Shown in pieces: positions 1 to 7,745 of a DNA stretch of 64,000 bases; positions within the stretch are counted from its first letter, which is position 1; each line of letters opens with the position of its first letter. Source of the DNA: Candidatus Villigracilis adiacens (GTDB lineage: Bacteria > Chloroflexota > Anaerolineae > Anaerolineales > Villigracilaceae); contig JADJBU010000002.1 in the NCBI GenBank assembly GCA_016703605.1, forward strand, positions 434,001 through 498,000. The letters run 5' to 3'. The notes beneath the pieces are model-generated. The model saw only the letters and a program-made list of their open reading frames with translations, did not search any database and was not told the origin of the DNA. A program made the position numbers and the translations under genes.

Positions 1-1
1 C

Positions 2-1237
2 TGGCTGCAGGAAAAGGGCTTCGGCAAAGAGTCGGTCAACTATCGCTACCGCGACTGGCTGATCTCCCGTCAGCGCTATTGGGGCTCGCCCATCCCGATG
101 GTGAATTGCGCCATCCACGGTTGGAATCCCGTGCCGGAAGATCAACTGCCTGTGACCCTGCCCGAAGATGTGGAGTGGAAGCCGACCGGCGAATCTCCGC
201 TGAAACTGCACCCCACCTGGAAGCACACCACCTGCCCCATCTGCGGCGGACCCGCCGAACGCGAGACCGATACGATGGATACCTTCATGTGTTCGTCGTG
301 GTACCACCTGCGTTATCTGTCCCCGAAGTTCGACAAGGGTCCCTTTGACGAGGAAGAATACAACTATTGGATGCCCGTGGATACCTACACCGGCGGCATC
401 GAGCACGCCACCATGCACCTTCTGTACACGCGCTTTTTCCACAAAGCGCTGCGCGACATGGGTATCACCGAGGGTCACGAGCCGATGACCCAACTGCGCA
501 ATCAGGGCATGGTGCTGGGCGAAGATAATGAGAAGATGTCGAAGAGCCGCGGCAACGTCATTGCGCCGGATGTGCTGGTGGACAAATACGGCGCCGACGC
601 CGTCCGCGCGTACATCATGTTCTTTGCCCGTTGGGAGATGGGCGCCCCGTGGGACTCGCAGGGCATCGAAGGCGCCGTCCGCTGGGTGCGCCGTGCCTGG
701 ACTCTGTTCACGGATCCTTCCGCGCCGGGAACTGCCTCTGAAGAAACCAGGCGGAATCTACGCCGCAAGGTTCACCAGACCTTGAAGCGCGTCACCCGCG
801 ACTTCGAAAATTTCGATTTCAACACCATCGTCTCATCGCTGATGGAACTGCTGAACGAGATGTACAAAGCCCGCGAAGCCGGAGCCGTCGGTTCGGAGGA
901 ATGGGAGGAGGCGCAGGAAATCTATGTGAAAATGATGGCGCCCGTCACCCCGCACATCGCCGAAGAATTATGGACGGAGCGTTTCGGCAAGCCATACTCC
1001 ATCCACACCCAAGCCTGGCCCCCCGTGGACGAAGCCGCCGCCAGGGATGACTTCGTGGAAATCCCCGTCCAGATCAACGGCAAGGTGCGCGACCGGGTCA
1101 GGGTTGCAGCCGAAGCCAGCGAAGAGGAGATCACGTCTGCGGTCATGGCGAGCGAGGTCATCCAGAAGCACCTGGAAGGCAAAACGCCAAAGAAGGTGAT
1201 TGTGGTCAAAGGTAAATTGGTTAGTTTGGTTGTGTGA
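2..1237 (+). CDS. leuS: Leucyl-tRNA synthetase, C-terminal part (5' end outside window)
   Basis: This is the last 411 codons of a class I leucyl-tRNA synthetase, which charges tRNA-Leu with leucine in the cytoplasm. The reading frame is open from base 2, so the start lies upstream of the window. The sequence shows the KMSKS ATP-binding loop (533-547, EKMSKSRGNV), a CPICGG zinc-binding segment followed by ETDTMDTF and SSWYHLRY typical of bacterial LeuRS, the HATMHLLYTRFFHKAL helix, and a C-terminal tRNA-binding domain ending in a KVIVVKGKLVSLVV-like tail. The HIGH motif and the editing domain must lie to the left. A strong terminator hairpin follows at 1525-1555 after a repeat element. Identity is secure; only the 5' extent is unknown. 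Confidence 0.97.
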   Translation, partial: WLQEKGFGKESVNYRYRDWLISRQRYWGSPIPMVNCAIHGWNPVPEDQLPVTLPEDVEWKPTGESPLKLHPTWKHTTCPICGGPAERETDTMDTFMCSSWYHLRYLSPKFDKGPFDEEEYNYWMPVDTYTGGIEHATMHLLYTRFFHKALRDMGITEGHEPMTQLRNQGMVLGEDNEKMSKSRGNVIAPDVLVDKYGADAVRAYIMFFARWEMGAPWDSQGIEGAVRWVRRAWTLFTDPSAPGTASEETRRNLRRKVHQTLKRVTRDFENFDFNTIVSSLMELLNEMYKAREAGAVGSEEWEEAQEIYVKMMAPVTPHIAEELWTERFGKPYSIHTQAWPPVDEAAARDDFVEIPVQINGKVRDRVRVAAEASEEEITSAVMASEVIQKHLEGKTPKKVIVVKGKLVSLVV

Positions 1238-1252
1238 CAGTCGTCCAACCGG

Positions 1253-1369
1253 ATGATGGAGCAGGCTGGATCCAAGCCCGTCAACGCGCCATTGGACGTG
1301 ATCACGGCTCTCGCCGACCTCGTGGCTGGACTCTCGCAAGCCGAGATCGAATCCACGCTCGAGGTTTGA
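1253..1369 (+). CDS. Possible 38-aa ORF after leuS
   Basis: A short open frame begins with tandem ATGs 15 nt after the leuS stop. It encodes an amphipathic peptide with ALADLVAGLSQAEIESTLEV at its C-terminus. The composition looks protein-like rather than random, but there is no clear ribosome binding site and I recognise no family. It may be the remnant of a larger gene. Low confidence. Confidence 0.2.
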   Translation: MMEQAGSKPVNAPLDVITALADLVAGLSQAEIESTLEV

Positions 1370-1409
1370 GGACCCCAAAACACCGCTCCATTCAAGGTGA
1401 AAAAAAAAC

Positions 1410-1517
1410 GTAACTGCTCAGCCTGCTCATTCTCGATTGTCATTTCGAGAAATCTTTTTGGCGTTGTCCAGGATTTCTCCTCGCTCCGCTCGTCGAAATG
1501 ACAGGCTGAGCAGTTAC
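1410..1517. repeat. Palindromic intergenic repeat, GTAACTGCTCAGCC type
   Basis: The 108-bp element has inverted ends: GTAACTGCTCAGCCTG at 1410-1425 and its exact complement CAGGCTGAGCAGTTAC at 1502-1517. Inside is a second inverted layer of the form TCATTTCGAGAAATC ... TCGTCGAAATGA. A related element with the same outer and inner layers lies at 24245-24369, and a fragment of the outer end lies at 25161. It has no coding capacity. Confidence 0.75.
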
Positions 1518-1524
1518 AAAAAAA

Positions 1525-1555
1525 CAGCCTTATCGTAGAACGATAAGGCTGTTTT
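1525..1555. terminator. Bidirectional intrinsic terminator
   Basis: A perfect 12-bp stem (CAGCCTTATCGT / ACGATAAGGCTG) with a 3-nt AGA loop is flanked by an A run on the left and TTTT on the right. It can stop leuS transcription from the left and the convergent minus-strand genes from the right. Confidence 0.85.
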
Positions 1556-1561
1556 GATTGA

Positions 1562-1846
1562 TCAAAAGTTAATCGGGTATTTCATCGATGGGATAGAACC
1601 CTTCATCGGGGTCACTCCAGTCGGGCCAACCAGGAGTGTCCTCCCAGAAGCAATACGTCCAGGGTGCTTCGAGCCAGGGAGATTCCATCTCATCTCAGAT
1701 TGGCAGTAGTACCAGCTCGCCTTACGCAGTTCCTCGGTACCGCGACATTCATACCGCCCTGAAATTGCGAGGTAAATCTCACAGCGCCGCGTAAGGTGAC
1801 TTACCAGAATGGACGCTATTCTCGCTGCTACTCTTGACATCAACAT
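1562..1846 (-). pseudogene. Small frameshifted ORF downstream of a DNA methylase
   Basis: A 94-aa open frame lies directly downstream of the methylase gene on the same strand. Near its middle (about 1685-1695) the bases GAGAT occur twice in tandem. Removing one copy joins the first part (…YECRGTEELRKASWYYCQSEM) to another frame that runs ESPWLEAPWTYCFWEDTPG and then an acidic, Trp-rich end (WSDPDEGFYPIDEIPD). That combination looks more natural than the basic tail of the intact frame. I infer a small gene broken by a 5-nt duplication. No family is recognised, and it may instead be non-coding. Confidence 0.3.
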
Positions 1847-1847
1847 A

Positions 1848-2693
1848 TCAATGGATATTGGATGGGTCTGGTTTCAGAGCGTAATTAGTAATAAACAACT
1901 CCCTGCCTATACCCGCTTTTACCTGCCTGTAGTTATTCATGCCATACTGAAGTTCCCATTTTTGAATATAAATTTTATCAGCGGGAGAAAAACGTCTCAA
2001 AACTTCGGGGGAATCATCGTAAGTTATCAACCATGAATGGTTGCAATTCCTGACATCCTTTGCAAATTCATCGTGATTAAAACTTGTATGTAAAGCTCCA
2101 TTTTTTCCATATAATTTCGATTTGGTCGCCTTGAAATATGGAGGATCAAGAAAAGTAAAGATATCCTTTCCGCCATCTTTCAATAATTCACGATAATTTT
2201 TTTGGGTAATTTTTACTCCCTCCAACACTTTCCCTGTTCCCGCCAACCGTTTAATAGAAGAGCTTGTGAATCGAGTCTCAAATGCGAGCTGGGAAAACCC
2301 CCCTGATTCGACCACGCCTGAAAAAGTAATTCGATTTAATACAAAGAACCGAATAGCGCGCTCAAAGCCGGTTAATTTACTTACATCCGCGCTTACAAAT
2401 TCATTAAAGAGGTTATGACCGTTTCGTCTGTTACGTTTGATTTTTGATATTTCACGCGCCAATTCATCAGAGTCTTTTTGAGTATATCTCCAAAAATAAT
2501 ACAACTCTGGGTTCAAGTCGTTTATCCAGATTTTCAGACCGGGGCGTTTTTGTTTCAGGTAAATAAATACCGAACCGCCGCCTACAAACGGTTCTCGATA
2601 TTCTTCAAAGTCCTTTAACAGAAGAGCGTCTATTCGCTGTATGGCTCGCGATTTTCCACCGGGATAACGAAGGGGACTTTTTATCTCAGCCAT
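1848..2693 (-). CDS. DNA adenine methylase, Dam/D12 class
   Basis: A 281-aa N6-adenine DNA methyltransferase of the D12 (Dam/DpnM) class. The SAM-binding motif near the N-terminus reads LRYPGGKSRAI followed by EPFVGGGSVFIYL, and the catalytic motif IV is FLDPPYF (DPPY). Length fits the family (about 260-300 aa). No restriction endonuclease is adjacent, so it may be an orphan methylase or a relic of a restriction-modification pair. The only neighbour on the strand is the broken small ORF downstream. Its AT-rich sequence contrasts with the surrounding GC-rich genes, which suggests acquisition by transfer. A MITE-like element begins about 60 bp upstream of the start codon. Confidence 0.9.
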   Translation of the reverse strand: MAEIKSPLRYPGGKSRAIQRIDALLLKDFEEYREPFVGGGSVFIYLKQKRPGLKIWINDLNPELYYFWRYTQKDSDELAREISKIKRNRRNGHNLFNEFVSADVSKLTGFERAIRFFVLNRITFSGVVESGGFSQLAFETRFTSSSIKRLAGTGKVLEGVKITQKNYRELLKDGGKDIFTFLDPPYFKATKSKLYGKNGALHTSFNHDEFAKDVRNCNHSWLITYDDSPEVLRRFSPADKIYIQKWELQYGMNNYRQVKAGIGRELFITNYALKPDPSNIH

Positions 2694-2753
2694 GGTTGCC
2701 TATTGACAAATTATATATCACAGAATTCAGCTTTTGGGCAAACCAGGCAGGTA

Positions 2754-2888
2754 GTGTGCAAGCAAAGGTTGTCGGTTTGGACTGCAAAATCTCCTGATTT
2801 TGCTCGAAAGTCGGGAGATGTCGTGGCGCCGTTGGCGCCACCACAGCGCCGCTTTCGACTCCGTGCCTGACATGTTTTGCTTGCACAC
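2754..2888. mobile_element. MITE-like element, copy 1 (135 bp)
   Basis: The element starts GTGTGCAAGCAAAGG and ends with the near-complement ATGTTTTGCTTGCACAC, giving terminal inverted repeats of about 20 bp with 13 perfect at the tips. The interior has a GTGGCGCC-GTT-GGCGCCAC hairpin. Very similar copies lie at 58627-58761 and, in reverse orientation, 25240-25367; a deleted copy lies at 58900-58975. It carries no transposase. Confidence 0.85.
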
Positions 2889-2901
2889 GCAACGCTGCCC
2901 G

Positions 2902-2932
2902 TTGACAACCGGTGTGGGTTTTCCGTTATACT
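2902..2932 (+). promoter_or_regulatory. Sigma-70-type promoter abutting the EamA start
   Basis: TTGACA at 2902-2907 and TATACT at 2927-2932 are separated by 19 bp. The ATG at 2940 is only 7 nt beyond the -10 box, so transcription should start at or next to the start codon (leaderless mRNA). No ribosome binding site is visible. Confidence 0.6.
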
Positions 2933-2939
2933 CGCGCCC

Positions 2940-3794
2940 ATGCCCATATATGCCCTGGTCCTTCTTTTTCTATCTGCAACGATGCATGCGGTCTGGAATT
3001 TTTTACTTAAGAACGCGGAGGAGAAATATACCGCGATGGGCTGGCAGACCATCCTGAGCGGAATCCTGGCCCTGGGGGTGATGTTCTATTCGGGGCTGCC
3101 GCCGCGTGAGATGTGGCTTTTTGCCTTTATCAGCATGTTACTGGAAGCGGTTTATTTCACCCTGTTATGCGTCGCGTACAGCGACCACGACTTTTCGCTG
3201 GTGTATCCGATTGCGCGGGGGGCGGCCCCGGCATTGCTCGTCCTGTGGACGGCGATCTTTTTGCAGGAGGAGTTGACGACCGGCGGGACCATTGGGCTGG
3301 GGATGATTACGCTTGGGATGATGGTCATCGGCGCGACGGCGTTGCTGCAAAGCAGGGGCGAAAAGATTCACCTGAAGGGCGTGCTGACCGCGCTGACGGT
3401 GGCGTTGGTGATTTCGATGTATACCTTCATCGACGGGAAAGCCGTCAAAAGCGGGCCGGCTCTGCCTTATGGGTTGTCCATGTTCGTGATGCTTCCGTTC
3501 GTGACCACGCCTTATATTGCCCATCACTACGGATGGGGTTCGTTCTCGCGCGTCTGGAAACGGAACAAGGCGTATTTGTTGATTGGCGGGGCGCTGGGGC
3601 TGGTCGCGTACATGATGGCGTTGTTCGCTTATACATTTGCGCCGCTGAGTTATTCGGGGGCGATCCGCGAAGTGAGCGCGGTGATCGGGGCATTCCTCGG
3701 CTGGCGATTTTTGAGGGAGCAGATGGGCGGAATCCGCTTGGTGGGTTCGGGGATTGTGTTTGCGGGGGTGATGGTGATCGCGGTGTTCGGGTAG
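2940..3794 (+). CDS. EamA/DMT-family transporter
   Basis: A 284-aa integral membrane protein of the drug/metabolite transporter superfamily (EamA type), with about ten hydrophobic helices arranged as two tandem five-helix halves. Typical features are the AMGWQTILSGILALG segment, YPIARGAAPALLVLW at the end of the first half, and a C-terminal half with SGAIREVSAVIGAFLGWRFLRE and a final GIVFAGVMVIAV helix. It probably exports a small metabolite; the substrate cannot be read from the sequence. The ATG at 2940 was chosen over the in-frame ATG at 2877 because the latter lies inside the upstream MITE-like element and before the promoter. The gene stands alone on its strand. Confidence 0.88.
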   Translation: MPIYALVLLFLSATMHAVWNFLLKNAEEKYTAMGWQTILSGILALGVMFYSGLPPREMWLFAFISMLLEAVYFTLLCVAYSDHDFSLVYPIARGAAPALLVLWTAIFLQEELTTGGTIGLGMITLGMMVIGATALLQSRGEKIHLKGVLTALTVALVISMYTFIDGKAVKSGPALPYGLSMFVMLPFVTTPYIAHHYGWGSFSRVWKRNKAYLLIGGALGLVAYMMALFAYTFAPLSYSGAIREVSAVIGAFLGWRFLREQMGGIRLVGSGIVFAGVMVIAVFG

Positions 3795-3901
3795 GAGAAT
3801 TCACTTTCAGGGTGGAAGCAGGTTCGCAGCGCTGAGGCGGCCCAAAGTCTGCGGGAGAGGCGGGCGGGTTTTCAATCCACAAACAAGGGTACGAAAGTCA
3901 G

Positions 3902-3930
3902 TTGCATCCTCTGCGGAAAATGGGTAAGAT
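3902..3930 (+). promoter_or_regulatory. Promoter for the leader peptide and aminotransferase
   Basis: TTGCAT (3902-3907) and TAAGAT (3925-3930) with an ideal 17-bp spacer. The expected transcription start is near 3937, just before the leader-peptide ATG at 3940, so the downstream gene carries a leader of about 145 nt. Confidence 0.55.
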
Positions 3931-3939
3931 AGGTATGCC

Positions 3940-3987
3940 ATGAATGGAATCCTGGCAATACGACGCTTCGTCATCCTTTTGCCTTGA
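3940..3987 (+). CDS. Putative leader peptide rich in Ile/Leu/Val
   Basis: A 15-codon ORF reads MNGILAIRRFVILLP and stops at TGA 8 nt before a strong terminator hairpin. Seven of 15 residues are branched-chain (I, L, I, V, I, L, L). The coding region can itself fold: GGCAA (3954-3958) pairs with TTGCC (3980-3984), enclosing a GACG-CTT-CGTC hairpin. This is the layout of ilv/leu attenuators in other bacteria, where ribosome stalling on scarce charged tRNA prevents terminator formation. The function is inferred from architecture alone. Confidence 0.55.
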   Translation: MNGILAIRRFVILLP

Positions 3988-3994
3988 ATCAGAG

Positions 3995-4031
3995 AGCCTG
4001 ATGGGTACCCGCGTACCTGTCAGGCTTTTTT
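3995..4031 (+). terminator. Terminator hairpin in leader (probable attenuator)
   Basis: A 14-bp stem (AGCCTGATGGGTAC / GTACCTGTCAGGCT, with two G·T pairs) with a CCGC loop is followed directly by TTTTTT. It sits between the leader peptide and the aminotransferase start at 4083. It could also terminate the EamA transcript, but position and peptide content favour attenuation. The right arm resembles the ACCTGTCAGG repeat family found elsewhere in the window. Confidence 0.75.
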
Positions 4032-4082
4032 ATGTAATTGGATAAGCGAAGCCGCCTACATTAATACGCACAAGGAGAAAGA

Positions 4083-5318
4083 ATGCAGACACCCTGGGAG
4101 TATCGCTTCGCCCACCGAATGCAGCGAATGGGAAGTTCGGTCATCCGCGAGTTGTTGAAGTTGACGGAGCAGCCGGATATCATTTCGTTTGCAGGCGGGT
4201 TGCCCGCGCCGGAGGTCTTTCCGGTTAAACAATTCCAGGAGGCGTGCAACCGCGTGTTGACGGAACAGGGGGCGCAGGCGCTGCAATACAGCACGACCGA
4301 GGGCTATCGCCCGCTGCGCGAGATGATCGCGCGTCATGCGGAGCGGTTCAAGGTTTCGGTGACGCCGGAAAATATTATGATCACGTCCGGTTCCCAGCAG
4401 GCTTTGGATTTTATCGGCAGGCTGTTCCTGAACCGGGGCGATTATATTGTGGTGGAGTCTCCGACCTATTTGGGGGCTTTGCAGGCGTGGAATGCGTACG
4501 GGGCGCAGTATATCTCCGTTCCGGCGGATGAGCATGGCATGATGGTGGATGAGCTGGAGGCGGCGCTGCGGGTGGGTCCGAAGTTTATTTACGTGCTTCC
4601 GAACTTTCAGAATCCCTCCGGGTCGACTCTCAGCATCGAGCGTCGCAAGCGCCTGGTTGCGCTGGCGGACCAGTATGGCGTGCCGATCATCGAGGATGAT
4701 CCGTATGGGCAGCTGCGTTACGATGGGGAACATTTGCCCTCGGTTGTCTATCTCGACGCGCAGTACCGCAACGATGGGGATCACGATTACACGGGGAATG
4801 TCATTTACCTGAGCACGTTCTCGAAACTGCTGGCGCCGGGGCTGAGGCTGGCGTGGGTGATCGCCCCGCAGCAGGTGACTCGAAAACTGGTGATGACCAA
4901 GCAGGCGGCGGACCTGCATACGGCGAGTTTCAACCAGCAGGTGGCCTATGAGGTGGGCAAGGGCGGGTTTCTCGACGAGCATGTCAAGGTGATCCGCGCG
5001 ACGTACAAGGAACGCCGCGATGTGATGCTCGAAATGATGGACGAGATGTTTCCGCGCGAGGTGCGCTGGTCGAAGCCGCAGGGCGGCATGTTCCTGTGGG
5101 GTGTCCTGCCTGAGGGTGTGGATGCGGCGGAGGTCTTGAAGATCGCCATCGAACGCAAGGTGGCGTTCGTGCCGGGGCAAGCCTTTCACCCGAACGGCGG
5201 CGGCGCGAATACGATGCGGCTCAATTTTTCCTATTCATCGCCGGATGCGATCCGCGAGGGGATCACCCGCCTTGGGGCGACGTTGAAGGAAGTGTTGAAG
5301 AAGAACGGGCATAAGTGA
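4083..5318 (+). CDS. PLP-dependent aminotransferase, class I/II (LysN/AadR-like)
   Basis: A 411-aa fold-type I aminotransferase that transfers an amino group between an amino acid and a 2-oxo acid. It resembles the 2-aminoadipate/LysN and MocR-related group: N-terminal ISFAGGLPAPEVFP, LQYSTTEGYRPLREMI, ITSGSQQALDFIGRLF, the PLP-stacking/aspartate region EDDPYGQLRY, and the Schiff-base lysine in YLSTFSKLLAPGLRLAWV. The C-terminal GQAFHPNGGGANTMRLNFSY carries the substrate-carboxylate Arg. RBS AAGGAG lies 6-7 nt before the ATG. The upstream leader peptide rich in Ile/Leu/Val suggests a role in branched-chain amino-acid metabolism, although LysN-type enzymes have broad specificity. An ilvE homologue also lies at 61.7 kb. 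Confidence 0.9.
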   Translation: MQTPWEYRFAHRMQRMGSSVIRELLKLTEQPDIISFAGGLPAPEVFPVKQFQEACNRVLTEQGAQALQYSTTEGYRPLREMIARHAERFKVSVTPENIMITSGSQQALDFIGRLFLNRGDYIVVESPTYLGALQAWNAYGAQYISVPADEHGMMVDELEAALRVGPKFIYVLPNFQNPSGSTLSIERRKRLVALADQYGVPIIEDDPYGQLRYDGEHLPSVVYLDAQYRNDGDHDYTGNVIYLSTFSKLLAPGLRLAWVIAPQQVTRKLVMTKQAADLHTASFNQQVAYEVGKGGFLDEHVKVIRATYKERRDVMLEMMDEMFPREVRWSKPQGGMFLWGVLPEGVDAAEVLKIAIERKVAFVPGQAFHPNGGGANTMRLNFSYSSPDAIREGITRLGATLKEVLKKNGHK

Positions 5319-5364
5319 TGAGAACCAGGTAAAAGAGTGAACAGTAGGCAGTACGTCCTCCCCC

Positions 5365-6384
5365 TTACCTCGCCAGTATTTCCCTAAAATCCTCCGCCAA
5401 TATTTTCGAGAATTTTTGCCTGCCATCGGCGTTCATGTGCAGGGAATCGACGAAATCTGCCGGGGTGAGGCGCGGGTCGGCGGCGTAATCGAGCAGGATG
5501 ACATTATCGCGCCGGGTTAGATAATTCTCCAACGCGAGGTTGTAGCCCGCCAAAGCGGACGGTTCGCCCGCGTTGATCTTCGACCTTACGAGAATGAGCG
5601 TGACGTTGTTCGCTTTTGCCAGTTCGATCATATAGGGCAGGAAGGAACCTGCCGCCTGTTGCTCGAAATCCATTTCTGCGGGGTCGTACAGGGTCTGCGC
5701 TGCGTCTTCCATCATCTGGTTGAGCGCCGAGGGGTTGACCTCCCTGCCGAACATCGCTTCGACCGCCTCATCCACGCAGTCACGCGCGCAGCCGGTAAGC
5801 GCAAGGGGAACCCGGTAGCGCAGCAGGTTGTCGAGGTCTTCGCGCAACTCCAGCCGGGCGCTGTAGAGCGGAATGTATTGGGCGGCGAATTTTTCCAGCG
5901 GGTTCATCTGGTCGATGAATGCCAGTTGGGCGAGCAGCGGTTCATTGCGGGCGGCAAAATCGTCGAGCAGGTCGAAGTAACGTCCCGTTGTGCGGTATTG
6001 GGGAACCGTCAGCATGGTGTTGCGAAAAAAAACGGCGACGTAGCGCGGACGGTGCGAGGCGCCGAGGATGACGTTTTTCAGAACCAGGTACCACGAGGCT
6101 GTCCCCGACCCAGGCACGGGGATCGAATAAACTGCCGCCCCGGATTCTTCCGCAAGAAGGAGCGGGTCGACGCCTTCGTAAAGGACCGAGTCGCCGATCA
6201 GGACGAAATCCGGTTGGCTCGTCTCGATGGCAGTCACATGCTCCTGTTTAACGTCCGGCTCGAACTGCGGACCCAGCGGCGCGGGGTAGGGAATGTTGTA
6301 ATAGCCGGGCAGGGCGATCCCGCTTGCAAGCAGGAACACGCCGAAAAAAACAAGAAAATTTCGCAACAGGGTTTTGGCGTCCAT
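5365..6384 (-). CDS. SGNH-hydrolase-like protein paired with MBOAT (AlgJ/DltD-like)
   Basis: A 339-aa protein with one N-terminal membrane anchor (LVFFGVFLLASGIAL, residues about 11-26) and an extracytoplasmic SGNH-like domain. The nucleophile block is VLIGDSVLYEG (GDS at 64-66) and the C-terminal catalytic pair is in DSLHMNADG (D313, H316). Its start overlaps the stop of the MBOAT gene (TAATG, 1 nt), so the two are translationally coupled. Proteins with this architecture act with MBOAT acyltransferases to move acetyl or acyl groups onto exported polysaccharides (AlgI/AlgJ and DltB/DltD are precedents). The longer in-frame ORF start at 6618 is rejected because it would overlap the MBOAT gene by over 200 nt. 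Confidence 0.75.
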   Translation of the reverse strand: MDAKTLLRNFLVFFGVFLLASGIALPGYYNIPYPAPLGPQFEPDVKQEHVTAIETSQPDFVLIGDSVLYEGVDPLLLAEESGAAVYSIPVPGSGTASWYLVLKNVILGASHRPRYVAVFFRNTMLTVPQYRTTGRYFDLLDDFAARNEPLLAQLAFIDQMNPLEKFAAQYIPLYSARLELREDLDNLLRYRVPLALTGCARDCVDEAVEAMFGREVNPSALNQMMEDAAQTLYDPAEMDFEQQAAGSFLPYMIELAKANNVTLILVRSKINAGEPSALAGYNLALENYLTRRDNVILLDYAADPRLTPADFVDSLHMNADGRQKFSKILAEDFREILAR

Positions 6385-7742
6385 TAGAATTGAAAGTAAA
6401 TGAAATCGGGCGAAGAAGAGTTGAAAAAGACGACGGTCATTGCGGCGGCAAATGCGTAATACAAGGCGTGAAGACCGCCGCGCCCGGGAAAGAACCGGTC
6501 CAGCATGTATTTTGCCAGCAGCAGGCAGGAATGGAATAAAATCATCACGAAGACCACCAGCGCGGCGGTCACCTCTGCCGGGGCGCGATAAAGCGGCGCG
6601 ACCGTCAGCGCATCCCACAGCCAGGGCAGGGACGGGGCGCGGAAGACCGCCCAGCCAAAGACGATGAATGCAAACATGACCAGCCAGGCAAGGAAACGCG
6701 CGATGCGGCTTTCAGGCTTCCAATCGCCGCGGATGCCCGCCCATTGATACAGCACGATCAACGCTCCGTAATACAGCCCCCAGACAATGAAGGTCGCCCC
6801 CGTCCCATGCCACAATCCGCTCAGAAACATGGTGACGAGGGGCGGGATGGCTCCCGCAACGAACTCGGGCGCGCGCGCCGCCTTCAACATCGCGCGGCGG
6901 ATCGGATAGAAGACATGATCCCTTAACCAGAACGAGAACGACATATGCCAGCGATTCCAAAACTCGCCGGGCGTCAGGGCGAGATACGGCTTGTTGAAAT
7001 TTTCCGCGGTTTGCAAGCCAAACAAAAACGCGACCCCGCGCGAAAGGTCGGTGTAGGAGGAAAAATCCGCGAATATCTGAAGGGTGAAACCGAGGGCGCC
7101 GGCGACGAGAAATATCTTCGAAGGTTCCTGCAAAAGAAATATCTGATCGACGAAGACCTTCACAGTGTTCGCCGTCACAACCTTTTTGAACAGCCCCATC
7201 ACGATCAGCGCCCAGGCATGATGCGCATGGGTAACCGACCACCCGCGCGCCGAATCCAGTTGTTTCAAAAAAACGCGGGGGCGGTCAATGGGGCCTGAAA
7301 TGACCTGCGGGAAGAATGAAATATACGCCGCGAACGCGATGAAATCGCCGCCCGGCTCCATTCCGCCCCGGTTCACTTCCAGCAGGTAGGCGATCTTCTT
7401 CAGGGTGTAAAAGGAAACCCCGAGCGGCAGGATCACCCCATGGAACACATCGCCGAATATGAAGCGGTACTTGACCGAGACGATCAACCCCAGGTTCAAC
7501 GCAATGCCCAGCCAGAGGAAAATCCCCGCCCGCTGTTTCCAACGCGCCATGCCCAGCGCCAGGAGATAATCCGCCGCAATCGAAGCGAGTAAAACAAGGG
7601 CGTGCCACGAAGCCAGCCAGCCATAGAACACAAGGCTCGCCGAAGCCAATAGAAAATTCTGCCAGCGTTTATTGGGGAACAGCCAATATAAAATGAAAAC
7701 TGCCGCAAAGAAAACAATGAACTCGTAACTGATGAATCCCAT
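6384..7742 (-). CDS. MBOAT-family O-acyltransferase (AlgI-like)
   Basis: A 452-aa multi-pass membrane O-acyltransferase. Family signatures are PLGVSFYTLKKIAYLLEV, FFPQVISGPIDRP, the FADFSSYTDLSRGVAFLFG segment, NRWHMSFSFWLRDHVFYPI, and the catalytic His in FLSGLWHGTGATFIVWG. It should transfer an acyl group, most often acetyl, through the membrane to a surface glycan. It begins 3 nt after the PIG-L deacetylase stop and overlaps the SGNH partner by 1 nt, so the three genes form one operon. N-deacetylase plus O-acyltransferase suggests that one glycan is both de-N-acetylated and O-acylated. Confidence 0.92.
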   Translation of the reverse strand: MGFISYEFIVFFAAVFILYWLFPNKRWQNFLLASASLVFYGWLASWHALVLLASIAADYLLALGMARWKQRAGIFLWLGIALNLGLIVSVKYRFIFGDVFHGVILPLGVSFYTLKKIAYLLEVNRGGMEPGGDFIAFAAYISFFPQVISGPIDRPRVFLKQLDSARGWSVTHAHHAWALIVMGLFKKVVTANTVKVFVDQIFLLQEPSKIFLVAGALGFTLQIFADFSSYTDLSRGVAFLFGLQTAENFNKPYLALTPGEFWNRWHMSFSFWLRDHVFYPIRRAMLKAARAPEFVAGAIPPLVTMFLSGLWHGTGATFIVWGLYYGALIVLYQWAGIRGDWKPESRIARFLAWLVMFAFIVFGWAVFRAPSLPWLWDALTVAPLYRAPAEVTAALVVFVMILFHSCLLLAKYMLDRFFPGRGGLHALYYAFAAAMTVVFFNSSSPDFIYFQF

Positions 7743-7745
7743 ACC

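Noticed and set aside
3995..4031. Reading the leader hairpin as a T-box or metabolite riboswitch
   Set aside because: No T-box core, specifier loop or known aptamer was recognisable in the ~145-nt leader; the Ile/Leu/Val-rich peptide explains it more simply.
5365..6618. Longer 417-codon version of the SGNH gene
   Set aside because: It would overlap the MBOAT gene by 235 nt; ATG 6384 overlaps the MBOAT stop by 1 nt and begins directly before a signal-anchor helix.
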